From: Lachnospiraceae bacterium | Lineage (GTDB): Bacteria; Bacillota; Clostridia; Lachnospirales; Lachnospiraceae | Direction of reading: 5' to 3' | Length of the DNA: 64,000 nucleotides | NCBI GenBank assembly: GCA_910574865.1 | Contig: CAJTDN010000010.1 | Location: 1-64,000 of the forward strand | Shown: piece after piece, positions 1-8,792 of the stretch | How positions within the stretch are numbered: the first letter of the stretch is position 1 | Layout of the letters: every line of letters begins with the position of its first letter | Program-made: the position numbers and the translations under genes | Notes under the pieces: generated by a model | Databases searched by the model: none | Told to the model about the DNA's origin: nothing | What the model saw: only the letters and a program-made list of their open reading frames with translations

Positions 1-570
1 TGGTTTTCCGAGGTGTCCTTTTTGCCGGATGATGAGCTTGCTTCTTATGAGGAACAAGCCTGGCGGTATTATGAACTTTTTTCACGGACAGGCATCACGT
101 TTCCTGACGTGGAATTTTACATGGGACGTTTCCTGTTGCGCATGGGAAAGGAAACGGACGGGGCGCGGTTTTTCGAGTGCACGCTGGAAAAGCTGGAACA
201 TCATAATGGAAGTTCCTCATTAAAGGCACCCGGCAGGCTGGATTTGATTTACAATGTGCTGCAGGCGTGGCACGAAGGGCAAGGCGATGCGTCCAAGGCC
301 GTCTATTACGGTACGCTGTCCCTACGCTTCAACCGCTATCAGGAAGAGACACTGGCCAGGCTGCTGGCAACGTTTAAAAATGACCAGAACACGACGGCGG
401 AGCAGGTTTATGGGTTCCTGGCGGGAATGTATCGGTTTGAAAATTTGAAAGATAAGCTGTTTGTACTGAAAACGGCTATGAAGATAGAATATAAAGAATT
501 GGAAGAACGTGTCAGACGATGTCTGACAGAAAATGAATTGGACTGGTTGGAATCAGGACAAGGAAATTGA
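1..570 (+). CDS. C-terminal part of a TPR-like glycosyltransferase-associated protein (5' truncated)
   Basis: The frame is open through the window start, so the true N-terminus lies outside; the first in-window GTG (13) is probably internal. About 189 residues are visible. They are helical and rich in aromatic and leucine residues, with spacing like tetratricopeptide helices (for example the stretch around YYELFSRTG and YYGTLSLRFN). This resembles the helical C-terminal halves that follow GT2 domains in Lachnospiraceae surface-glycan proteins, but no catalytic domain is in view. It is followed by glycosyltransferase remnants and the glycan operon, which supports a glycan role. The family assignment is inference. 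Confidence 0.5.
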   Translation, partial: WFSEVSFLPDDELASYEEQAWRYYELFSRTGITFPDVEFYMGRFLLRMGKETDGARFFECTLEKLEHHNGSSSLKAPGRLDLIYNVLQAWHEGQGDASKAVYYGTLSLRFNRYQEETLARLLATFKNDQNTTAEQVYGFLAGMYRFENLKDKLFVLKTAMKIEYKELEERVRRCLTENELDWLESGQGN

Positions 571-627
571 TAAAGGAAAATCATAAAGAAAACTATTGTA
601 GAAAAATCAGTGAAGGGAATCACGGTT

Positions 628-1236
628 ATGAGACAAGCAGGGAAGCGTCAAGCAGTGGAATTGTTGCGGGCAATGTCAAATGCCCATGTTGAAATTAAAA
701 AGAATTTTGAACGTCAAATGCAACAGCCCGTGTTGGACGCGCTGACCCGGTGTCAGGAGACGGCCATCGAGCTGGGCAATCTGATTGAGACTTTGGAAGG
801 CGAAGGCTTTATCACCGTGTCCTATCTTGAGGAATATTGCGAACTTGTATTTCAGATTTATGATAAATTGTCAAAATTTAATGACGCGCAGAGCGATAAT
901 GCGCAAATTGGCGGCACGCAAGATGGATATATCCGGAACGATGGCGTGCAGATCAAAGAAGTGCGAACCGGCAATGAAACATTTGCCGATATCAATCCCA
1001 ACAGAGTATATAAAAATTTGAATAAGTTTGTCATCAAGGTGGAAAACAGTATTAAAAATGACATTAATATAAGGAACGAAGCGGTATTTCTTCCTTACAA
1101 AGCATCCATGTGGGACTCGCTGGAAAGTGTTTGGCAGGCGGCGGAGGCGGATCCGGACTGTGACGCCTATGTGATTCCAATTCCAACGCATGGTATGGTT
1201 CCAATGTCTTGCGTTTGCCTTGGTGAACGCGTCTGA
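628..1236 (+). pseudogene. N-terminal fragment of a CDP-glycerol-transferase-like protein, paralogue of the gene at 1677
   Basis: About 200 residues align with the N-terminal half of the intact gene at 1677-3038. Both share an N-terminal helical region, the phrase LEEYCE, and the block PYKASMWDSLE followed by D-C-D-A-Y and PIP. Similarity stops abruptly after PIPTHG, where the intact copy continues for about 270 residues. Here the frame runs into an unrelated tail and a stop. The ATG at 628 is preceded by AAGGGA and is preferred over the upstream GTG at 610. This is best read as a truncated duplicate produced by a deletion. Confidence 0.7.
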
Positions 1237-1519
1237 ATGGAAAGCGGACGACAATGGAGAAGGAATGGCAGTGGCCCGATTTTTTGTGCGGGTGGAAAGC
1301 ACATTTGGGGAGAAAGGATTCAGCACGGAGGAAAAAGAAAATATGCCATTACAACAAAGTGGACATTGTTTGGGGTGGCACTGTATACGCGCGTTTGAAG
1401 CGTTGGAGGCGGGAAATCCCGCAGGATACGTGAGGGAGCTTCAAGAAGGTCTTGAAGAGAATCCGGCAATTGCCGTCCTAAAAGTAGCCCTGCATATCAA
1501 AAGGTGGCATGGCTGTTAG
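1190..1519 (+). pseudogene. C-terminal remnant of a helical glycosyltransferase-type protein
   Basis: This frame starts in the middle of the preceding fragment and has no ribosome site of its own. It encodes about 109 residues ending in IRAFEALEAGNPAGYVRELQ-type sequence. That looks like the C-terminal cap of TPR-containing GT2 proteins common in Lachnospiraceae. The abrupt fusion to the preceding CDP-glycerol-transferase fragment near 1185-1195, in another frame, suggests a deletion joined two glycosyltransferase genes. It is unlikely to be translated. The family call comes from pattern recognition only. Confidence 0.45.
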
Positions 1520-1676
1520 ATGATGAAAAATCTTGGAAATGAAGTTTAAGTAAAGAAAATCACGATAATGGGAAAAGCTACACATAGATAATTATTAGTC
1601 AAATAAACAATCTTCTCAAAAGACAATACAAGAAAAAACAAGTAGGATATGCTTGTCGTTAGGAAATGGGAATGAT

Positions 1677-3038
1677 ATGAGAAAAAAACAAAAACAAGAG
1701 ATTTTGGAAATCTTTGAAACGCTTCATGCGGCGCATGAAGCGGTAAAAAGTGCCATAGAGAAGGGAAATATCCGGGAAGCGTGCGATATGCTCGCAGAAT
1801 GTCAGCAGGCTGCTGTCGCAGTGGGTACAAATATTGAACAGTTCGAAGGAGAAGGACATGTGGCGGTTTCTTGTCTGGAAGAATATTGCGAGGCGGTATT
1901 CCACGCTTATGAGGAGTTGGGGAAATCCGATTACAGTGGCAGCAAGGTATATAGGGTTTTACGTCGGCTGATTATAAAAGCTGAAAACGTGGTAAGAAAT
2001 AGCATATGCGTCAGAAAAGAGGTCGCTTTTTTCCCTTATAAGGCAAGTATGTGGGATTCTCTGGAAACCGTGTATCTTGCGGCAAAAGCCAATCCAGAAT
2101 GCGACGCCTACTGTGTGCCGATTCCTTACTTTGATCTCAATCCCGACCATAGCTTCGGCACAATGCATTATGAGGGCGAGGAATATCCGAAAGACATCGA
2201 GATTACGGACTGGCAGACTTATGATTTTGAGAAGCGAATGCCCGATGAAATATATATCCATAACGCTTATGATGATTGCAACTTCGTCACCAGCGTGCAT
2301 CCGCGGTTTTATTCACGCAATTTGAAGAAATATACAGACAAACTAATATACATCCCCTATTTTGTGTTAGGGGAGATTGAGCCGGATGACCAAAAGGCGA
2401 CGGATTTTATAAAGCATTTTGTCTGGTTGCCGGGTGTCATCCTTGCGGATCAGGTTATCGTCCAATCCGTAAAAATGAAACAAATTTACGTGAATGAATA
2501 CCTAAAGGCAGCGAAAGAAAGTGGTTTAAAGGGCAATCATCTTGACAAGAAATATTTGGAACAGAAAATAAGCGGGGCTGGTTCTCCGAAGTTGGATAGG
2601 GTGCGAAAAATTAAAAAAGAGGATTTGGAGATACCTCGGGATTGGCTTAAAATCATTCAGAAAGCCGATGGTACATACAGAAAGATTATTTTTTACAACA
2701 CAAGCATTAGTGCGTTGCTGGAGCATGGAGATAAGATGCTTGAGAAAATAGAACGTACATTTGAGATATTGAAAGAGTATAAGGATGAAGTGGCGCTCTT
2801 GTGGCGTCCCCACCCACTGATGCCGTCCACGATTCGCGCCATGCGCCCGTATTTATGGGCGGAATATAGCCGGATTGTGGAAAGATTCAAAAAAGAAGGC
2901 TGGGGAATTTACGACGACAGCCCGGATATTGACCGTGCGGTTATCATAAGCGATGCCTATTATGGCGATGGGAGCAGCGTGGTGCAGCTCTGTAAAATAA
3001 GGGAAATGCCTATTATGATACAGAATGTGGATGTGTGA
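1677..3038 (+). CDS. CDP-glycerol glycerophosphotransferase-like protein
   Basis: A 453-residue protein. The C-terminal half has features of GT-B polyol-phosphate transferases: RPHPLM (residues about 380-385), then D-S-P-D-I-D, then SDAYYGDGSSVVQL, matching the D-x-x-x-D/S-D-x-x-x-x-S-S pattern of the CDP-glycerol glycerophosphotransferase family. The N-terminal half is a helical and Rossmann-like region shared with the truncated copy just upstream. It probably transfers a polyol phosphate (glycerol or ribitol type) to a lipid-linked or surface glycan at the inner membrane face. The ATG at 1677 is preferred to a TTG at 1653. The stop overlaps the next start by 4 bases. A CDP-pentitol supply module lies at 23.6-26.3 kb. 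Confidence 0.65.
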   Translation: MRKKQKQEILEIFETLHAAHEAVKSAIEKGNIREACDMLAECQQAAVAVGTNIEQFEGEGHVAVSCLEEYCEAVFHAYEELGKSDYSGSKVYRVLRRLIIKAENVVRNSICVRKEVAFFPYKASMWDSLETVYLAAKANPECDAYCVPIPYFDLNPDHSFGTMHYEGEEYPKDIEITDWQTYDFEKRMPDEIYIHNAYDDCNFVTSVHPRFYSRNLKKYTDKLIYIPYFVLGEIEPDDQKATDFIKHFVWLPGVILADQVIVQSVKMKQIYVNEYLKAAKESGLKGNHLDKKYLEQKISGAGSPKLDRVRKIKKEDLEIPRDWLKIIQKADGTYRKIIFYNTSISALLEHGDKMLEKIERTFEILKEYKDEVALLWRPHPLMPSTIRAMRPYLWAEYSRIVERFKKEGWGIYDDSPDIDRAVIISDAYYGDGSSVVQLCKIREMPIMIQNVDV

Positions 3039-4300
3039 AAAATCACGTGGAAGCGAAAGCCAAGCGCATATTGCAAATAAAAAAGGATAGAAGACAGATG
3101 CAAGAAAAACCAGACGTTATGTATGTGGAAGGCAATGCGGGGGTTGAATATAAGGGAAAAGTTTATTTTTCATCATTTAATCCCACAGGATGCCTATTTT
3201 GTTTTGATATAGAAAAAGGGACAACGACATTTATTAAGCAATTTTCAGTAGAAATCAGCCGGGGAATGTGTCATATAGACGCTTTCCTTTGTGAAAACGA
3301 AGCTTGGTTTATTCCGTGGGGCGCACGCAGGCTGGTATGCGTAAATTTGGACAACTTTGAAGAGGAGTATTTTGAAATAGCGGGTCACGACTACACAAAT
3401 GAACATGCCTTTATCGATTACCTGCCTTTCGGAGATGACAAACTCATCTTGATTCCTTGTGGACATAGACTCGACACAATGGTAATTGTAGACTTAAAAA
3501 GACATTCAACAGAAGAATTCTTTCATGTAATTCCAAAAGGAAAATGTATCGGAGCTTATATATGGGAAAATAAGTTGCATTTTCTGTCAGTATATGGTGA
3601 CGTGATTTCTCTGTTCGACTTAAAGAAAATGGAAATCAAACATTTATGTGAGGAAGTTGAGGGCGATGGCTGGAGGTATTCTTCTCTGATTCAAAATGGT
3701 TCAATTGTATATTTAATTCCACGTGAAGCGGATAACGTTCAGGTTATTAATCTTTGTACGAATGCCCGGAGACAAATCATGCTTCCGTTCGTGGAAGAAC
3801 CATTCTGTGGTGGAACACTAATTAATGGCGGCGTATTACTGTTTGCATGTTGCTATGGTGGTGGGGATTCTTCAGGTAAGAAAATGACAGATAGCGGTAT
3901 GATCCGATGCCTGAAGATTCATGGTGAAGACGACCCTGCGGAGATTTGCAATTTTCCACATGGTCGTTCAACGAGATTTCAATATTATATGAGAAAGATA
4001 TATTCAACGCAAGAGCAAAGTTACCAGTTCATTATAGGGAGTGGTGGTAATTTATTTCAAATCGATAAAAATGGATGCATTGTAAATACTTGGGATTATA
4101 GCATAGAAATCGCTTCGAGCTGGTTAAAACCAAGGTTTGATCGTCGGATAACCATGCAGGATATTAGAAAGCATAATCCTAAAGTAATTATGGAAAACGA
4201 AAAACTTGGCATAAGGGATTTCGCGTCAGTGCTTATAAAAGAATCGTCGGTTGATAATCAAGCGGGAAACAAAAACGTAATGACGCTGGAGGAAAATTAA
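3035..4300 (+). CDS. uncharacterised protein, probable beta-propeller
   Basis: A 421-residue protein starting at a GTG that overlaps the previous stop (GTGTGA). No signal peptide is visible. The sequence is a run of beta-rich repeats of about 45-50 residues with recurring hydrophobic-G-x-hydrophobic-Y/F and 'L-F-D-L' or 'V-D-L' turns (for example CFDIEKG, VCVNLDNFE, VIVDLKRHS, SLFDLKKME, QVINLCTN, FQIDKNG). This pattern fits a six- or seven-bladed propeller of Kelch/WD type. It lies between a polyol-phosphate-transferase-like gene and a sulfotransferase, so it may act as a cytosolic scaffold or cofactor in glycan decoration. No enzymatic motif is evident and the function is unknown. Confidence 0.55.
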   Translation: MKNHVEAKAKRILQIKKDRRQMQEKPDVMYVEGNAGVEYKGKVYFSSFNPTGCLFCFDIEKGTTTFIKQFSVEISRGMCHIDAFLCENEAWFIPWGARRLVCVNLDNFEEEYFEIAGHDYTNEHAFIDYLPFGDDKLILIPCGHRLDTMVIVDLKRHSTEEFFHVIPKGKCIGAYIWENKLHFLSVYGDVISLFDLKKMEIKHLCEEVEGDGWRYSSLIQNGSIVYLIPREADNVQVINLCTNARRQIMLPFVEEPFCGGTLINGGVLLFACCYGGGDSSGKKMTDSGMIRCLKIHGEDDPAEICNFPHGRSTRFQYYMRKIYSTQEQSYQFIIGSGGNLFQIDKNGCIVNTWDYSIEIASSWLKPRFDRRITMQDIRKHNPKVIMENEKLGIRDFASVLIKESSVDNQAGNKNVMTLEEN

Positions 4301-4301
4301 G

Positions 4302-5684
4302 ATGTATAAAAACACATTACTAATACACATAGGTACGCCTAAAACCGGTAGCAGTAGTATACAACATTTTTGTTATCAGAATAATGAATTACTGATGTCT
4401 TATGGGTGGTGCTATCCACGATTTGAGAATTTTTTTAATAAGCAGTATCACGAAATAAACGGAGGTGTATTCTGCTATCCGGATGAGTTTCACATTATGG
4501 ATGAAAATCATCCTCGTTGTGAAACGATTTGGGGGAATATACTTCATGATTTAGAATCCTATAGTGTGATTTTATCAAATGAAGTGTTCTGGTATCATGA
4601 GAATTGGGAAATAATAAAAGAAGCTGTCAAGAAATGGGATAATGTAAAAGTATTAGTCTATTTAAGAAGGCAGGATTTGTATTTGGAATCACATTATGCG
4701 AACCATATAAGGAGCGGCGAGACAAAGGATTTTGACGAGTGGATGGAAATTTTTTTGAATGGAGATTATAGAACTCCAGACACGGAACATAGAGAAGGTA
4801 TTAATTATTTGCAGGACTTGAAGAATATAGAGAAAATCGTTGGAATCGAAAATTTGCATGTCAGAACATTTGATAAAGCTCAGTGGAGACATGGAAATTT
4901 AATAGAAGATTTCATGGATGTGTTAGGAATAAAGGAAATAAGTGGGAAGAAAATTGTAGAGAATATAATTGAAAACAGAGCTTTATCGATGGAAAAATTG
5001 GAGTTATACCGTGAACTGAATCGAAGCATCTCACAAGGGGAACGAAATGCGTATGGTTTTTTCAGAGCATCAGGGACGGCTAAACTAGACGCTTTATTTT
5101 ATCCTGATATGGTAGGGAGGAAAAAATATCTGTTGATGAACCAGGAACAGAGGGGGGATATTTGGGAAAGGTTTAAAAAGGAGAACGAAGAGATTGCCTC
5201 CCGGTACCGGGATGGAAAGGCGTTGTTCGAATACAAGATGCCTGACGGAGTAGTCTGGCAACCAATGCTTTCCAACATGCAAAGGGCGATGATAGGAGCG
5301 GCTTTTAAGTTTCATCTGAATGAATATGCAGAAATGCATAGGCACGGGGTATTGCTTACGATGAAGGCTTTGTGCGGCGACAGACAAATGGCCCTTTACG
5401 GAATTGGAAGATGCGGGAAAGAGCTTCTTGAAAAATACATACTTCCGTTTGAGATTGTGATTGACAACAATCCGAATGTGGAAAAACATGTTCTGCCGGG
5501 ACTAAAAGTGATTTCGTCGCATGAGATTGAGGACTGGAAGAGTTTGTTTTTTGTAATTGCCATAAGAGATTCTGATGAGATAGAGAGGCAGATGCGTGGG
5601 CATCAGCTTATAAGAAATAAAGATTATGTATTAGGTATAGACTTTTTTGAACTGGTAAATTGGGATATGAGTAAATTTCGTTGA
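4302..5684 (+). CDS. PAPS-dependent sulfotransferase with C-terminal Rossmann-like module
   Basis: A 460-residue protein. The N-terminus HIGTPKTGSSSIQ (residues 9-21) is the 5'-phosphosulfate-binding loop of sulfotransferases. LVYLRRQDLYLESHY (residues 118-132) fits the 3'-phosphate-binding segment with Arg and Ser. It should transfer sulfate from PAPS to a glycan or glycan precursor in the cytoplasm. From about residue 362 there is an extra module beginning ALYGIGRCGKELLEKY and continuing VIDNNP. The same type of module ends the two GT2 enzymes at 5706 and 17300. AAAATTAAG with GGAGG sits just before the ATG. PAPS-making genes cysD and cysNC lie in the same locus (20.7-23.5 kb), strongly supporting the call. 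Confidence 0.88.
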   Translation: MYKNTLLIHIGTPKTGSSSIQHFCYQNNELLMSYGWCYPRFENFFNKQYHEINGGVFCYPDEFHIMDENHPRCETIWGNILHDLESYSVILSNEVFWYHENWEIIKEAVKKWDNVKVLVYLRRQDLYLESHYANHIRSGETKDFDEWMEIFLNGDYRTPDTEHREGINYLQDLKNIEKIVGIENLHVRTFDKAQWRHGNLIEDFMDVLGIKEISGKKIVENIIENRALSMEKLELYRELNRSISQGERNAYGFFRASGTAKLDALFYPDMVGRKKYLLMNQEQRGDIWERFKKENEEIASRYRDGKALFEYKMPDGVVWQPMLSNMQRAMIGAAFKFHLNEYAEMHRHGVLLTMKALCGDRQMALYGIGRCGKELLEKYILPFEIVIDNNPNVEKHVLPGLKVISSHEIEDWKSLFFVIAIRDSDEIERQMRGHQLIRNKDYVLGIDFFELVNWDMSKFR

Positions 5685-5705
5685 AAGTATAGGAGACGGG
5701 TTCAG

Positions 5706-6878
5706 ATGAAGGAAAACATTAAGATAACCATTGTAATTGCCGTCCGCAACATGCCGGAAACTTTAGGCAGGGCGATAGAAAGCGTATTAAACCAGACATA
5801 TCCATATAAGGAACTAATCGTGATGGACGGAGCTTCCACGGATGATACGGTTGACGTTATCAGAAAATATGAAAATCAATTGACATATTGGGTGTCCGAA
5901 CAAGATCGCGGGCCGTCTGACGCGATTTCAAAGGCTTTGCCTCATGCAAGTGGTGAATTGATTGGCTTTTTAGGGGCGGATGACTGGTATGAACCATATG
6001 CGCTGGAACTTGTGGCAGCCGCATATCAGGAATCACATGCGGATTTATGCTATGGAAACATGATGACGCGCGACGGCGAGATATGTGAACTTAAGAATCT
6101 GAAAAAGTTCAGCCCTGACAAGCTCTTTATGGAGGGAACGCAGTGGTTGGGCGCCGTATGCGCGTTCGCGAAGAAAGAGTTGCTTGAAGCAAATTACAAA
6201 AAGAAAAACGACGTGCTTCTGACGGACTATCTGTTTTTCTTGAGATTATACGCGGAGGGGCGTACGTTCACGCATATTGGTGATGACCGGCACATTACGA
6301 ACTTTTCCATAGGAGGCAGAACCACGGCTGGCATTTATCGTGCCATTCGTGATACCGAGGTAGTTAGAAAACAGTTTCTTGAGGAATACCCCCATATGCG
6401 TGAAAAATATATGAAACACGCAGAACGTATGGAGAAGGCATATGCCATGGGAATCGCGGATTACTACCGGCAGGTTCTAAGTAAAGAACAGTATAGGGAA
6501 TATGTGAAAGAACTTCCGTGCTCAGGTGAGGATTGTATTTTGTTTGGCTCCGGGAAGCAAGGGAGGGAATGTGCAAAGTTGATGAAAATATTCAATATTA
6601 AGATAGAATGTTTTGTTGACAATGACAATTCGAAGTGGGGACAAGACGCAGAAGGGTTTCCAATTAAGAATCCAGAAATATTGAAAGAGGCTGTCAGTAA
6701 ATGCGTTGTGGTAACACCATCTTGGGATTTTGAGGAGCAGATTATGAAACAGCTCCATACAATGGGAATTGAGAAGAAGTGTCGCATAATACATTATTCG
6801 GATATTGCGATTCAGGTATACCACGTATTAGGTGAGGAAGTGCTTGATGACGCGTGGAATAAGGGGCTGATTTCTTAG
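5706..6878 (+). CDS. GT2 family glycosyltransferase with C-terminal Rossmann-like module
   Basis: A 390-residue protein. The GT-A fold is shown by TIVIAVRNMPETLGRAIES, the nucleotide-sugar motif VMDGASTDDT (residues about 38-47) and the metal-binding stretch GADDWY (about 93-98). This matches the GT2 subgroup typified by WcaA/WbbD-like enzymes. The last 110 residues form a second module starting CILFGSGKQGRECAKL with FVDNDNSKWG, ending in LGEEVLDDAWNKG. The paralogue at 17300 has the same layout and nearly the same ending. AGGAG precedes the ATG and the gene lies 21 bases after the sulfotransferase. The donor sugar is unknown; GDP-heptose derivatives made by the locus are candidates. Confidence 0.87.
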   Translation: MKENIKITIVIAVRNMPETLGRAIESVLNQTYPYKELIVMDGASTDDTVDVIRKYENQLTYWVSEQDRGPSDAISKALPHASGELIGFLGADDWYEPYALELVAAAYQESHADLCYGNMMTRDGEICELKNLKKFSPDKLFMEGTQWLGAVCAFAKKELLEANYKKKNDVLLTDYLFFLRLYAEGRTFTHIGDDRHITNFSIGGRTTAGIYRAIRDTEVVRKQFLEEYPHMREKYMKHAERMEKAYAMGIADYYRQVLSKEQYREYVKELPCSGEDCILFGSGKQGRECAKLMKIFNIKIECFVDNDNSKWGQDAEGFPIKNPEILKEAVSKCVVVTPSWDFEEQIMKQLHTMGIEKKCRIIHYSDIAIQVYHVLGEEVLDDAWNKGLIS

Positions 6879-6888
6879 GAGAGAGACG

Positions 6889-7890
6889 ATGATTATTACA
6901 AGAACACCATTACGTATATCTTTCTTTGGCGGCGGTACGGATCTTCCCGGTTATTATTTAAAACATGAGGGGGAGGTCTTGTCAACAACGATGGATAAAT
7001 ACTTATACATTACTTGCAGGCATATGCCGCCTTTTTGGGACTATAAGCATAGGTTTGTGTATGGCTCGAAAACAGAACTTGTATCGGATATCGAAGAGAT
7101 TGAACACCCTTCTATTCGAGAGACACTCCGTTTTATGAATATAGATTACGGCGTGGACATGCACTATAATACGGACATTCCGGCCAGATCGGGAATAGGG
7201 TCAAGTTCATCATTTACGGTCGGACTGTTAAATGCCTTAAACGGGCTTGAAGGAAAAATTTCATCGAAACACCAACTGATGCGTGACAGCATCCATATCG
7301 AGCAGAACATGATCAAAGAGCCGGTCGGGGCACAAGATCAGACCGCGGCGGCATATGGCGGTTTTAATCATATTATTTTTCGGAAAAATGGCGAGATTGA
7401 GGTATCGCCGATAACCATACGCGAGGATAGAATAAGGGAACTGAACGATTGCCTGCTTTTAGTTTTCACGGGGTTTCAAAGATACTCCAAGAATATCGAG
7501 AAAAAGAAAATGGAACGAATCGATAAAAATACAAAATCTCTTAACATAATGAAGCGGTATGTCTCGGACGCCCTGGCAATCCTTAATTCAAACGAGGACA
7601 TACTTGAATTTGGTTCACTTCTGAATGAAACATGGAAAATGAAAAAAATTCTTGCTGACAATGTGACGGATGAAAGAATCGATGCAATGTACCGTATGGG
7701 GATGGAAAATGGCGCCGTGGGGGGAAAGCTTTTAGGCGCAGGAGGCGGAGGTTTTATGTTGTTCTTTGTATCAAGGGAGAGGCGGGAAGAATTAAAGAAG
7801 GCGATGAGAAACTATGTCCGTGTACCTTTCCGGTTTGAAAATTCCGGAAGCCAGGTAATATACTACAAGCAGGAGGATGAAAGAGGTTGA
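6889..7890 (+). CDS. hddA: D-glycero-alpha-D-manno-heptose 7-phosphate kinase
   Basis: A 333-residue GHMP kinase. The N-terminal PLRISFFGGGTDLP is characteristic of HddA/WcbL-type sugar kinases. The ATP-binding loop is GIGSSSSF (residues 102-109), and the C-terminal GHMP motif is GGKLLGAGGGGFML. The family phosphorylates D-glycero-D-manno-heptose 7-phosphate at C1 to give the 1,7-bisphosphate. The isomerase (16653) and a fused phosphatase/guanylyltransferase (15325) complete the route to GDP-heptose. TAGGAGAG stands before the ATG. The stop overlaps the TTG start of the next gene by 4 bases. Fucokinase-like GHMP enzymes are the main alternative, but the neighbours favour the heptose kinase. 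Confidence 0.9.
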   Translation: MIITRTPLRISFFGGGTDLPGYYLKHEGEVLSTTMDKYLYITCRHMPPFWDYKHRFVYGSKTELVSDIEEIEHPSIRETLRFMNIDYGVDMHYNTDIPARSGIGSSSSFTVGLLNALNGLEGKISSKHQLMRDSIHIEQNMIKEPVGAQDQTAAAYGGFNHIIFRKNGEIEVSPITIREDRIRELNDCLLLVFTGFQRYSKNIEKKKMERIDKNTKSLNIMKRYVSDALAILNSNEDILEFGSLLNETWKMKKILADNVTDERIDAMYRMGMENGAVGGKLLGAGGGGFMLFFVSRERREELKKAMRNYVRVPFRFENSGSQVIYYKQEDERG

Positions 7891-8792
7891 ATGTAAGGGA
7901 CAGATTTTTTTATGAAATATATGGCCAGGTAAAATCCGGGGAGGATGTTTCCCTGGTCAGTACGGATCTTGGAGCTCCCAGTCTGGATGATTTTCGGCGG
8001 GATTTTCCCCAGCGGTTTGTCAACGTGGGGATTGCCGAGCAGAATGCCATTGCCGTGGCCGGGGGACTTTGTCTTGCCGGAAAAAAAGTTGTTACCTATG
8101 GGTTAAATCCTTTTCCGGTCACCAGGGCTTTTGATCAGATTCGAAACCTGATGGCCTCCCTCGAGCTGCCCATTACCGTGGCCGCGTTGAAAGCGGGTAC
8201 CGCAACGGCCGAGGCAGGAATGTCACATATGGCTCTGGAAAATATATCACTGCTTCGTACCTTAAAGAATGTCAGGATTATCAGTCCGTCAGACGAAACC
8301 ATTTCAAAGATGGCGGTGGATGAGATGATAAGCCGGCCCGCACCGCGGTATATACAGTTCGACCCCTTTATCACGGACACACTTTATGACGAAGCAGAAA
8401 TTGATTATAAAAAGGGATTTGCCCTAAGCGGGCCTAAAAGTGATGTTGCGATTGTGGCTACGGGAATCTGGGCCCACAAGCTGAAAAAAGAAAATCTGCC
8501 GGTCAGGCTCATCGACTGCTTCGCGTTGCCGCTGTGTGAAAAGGAGTTTTGCGACGAATTGAAACAATATAAGCGGATAATAACCATCGAAGATGGCGTG
8601 GACCGTGGCGGTATTGGAAGTATGACGTTGGAAATTTTAAATGATTTTGGAGCGGTCATTCCGGTAGAACGCATGGCGCTTAAGTTCGGGAATGGATATC
8701 CCCGTGTATTTTCGAACCGAAATCTGATTTTTGAGCAGGAAGGACTTACTCTGGATCATCTTAAGAAAAAACTGGAAGGCAGGGAATCATAA
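7887..8792 (+). CDS. transketolase-like enzyme, C-terminal (pyrimidine-binding) subunit
   Basis: A 301-residue protein corresponding to the C-terminal half of transketolase-like TPP enzymes. The segment FVNVGIAEQNAIAVAGGL carries the conserved activating Glu (E51) that contacts the thiamine pyrimidine ring. It starts at TTG (7887), overlapping the hddA stop, with AGGAGG at 7871-7876 upstream. The TPP-diphosphate-binding half is encoded immediately downstream, so the gene order is reversed relative to the usual N-then-C order of split transketolases. Within a heptose locus it could raise sedoheptulose 7-phosphate supply. Alternatively it could attach a two-carbon ketol unit to a keto-sugar nucleotide. 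Confidence 0.85.
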   Translation: MNVRDRFFYEIYGQVKSGEDVSLVSTDLGAPSLDDFRRDFPQRFVNVGIAEQNAIAVAGGLCLAGKKVVTYGLNPFPVTRAFDQIRNLMASLELPITVAALKAGTATAEAGMSHMALENISLLRTLKNVRIISPSDETISKMAVDEMISRPAPRYIQFDPFITDTLYDEAEIDYKKGFALSGPKSDVAIVATGIWAHKLKKENLPVRLIDCFALPLCEKEFCDELKQYKRIITIEDGVDRGGIGSMTLEILNDFGAVIPVERMALKFGNGYPRVFSNRNLIFEQEGLTLDHLKKKLEGRES

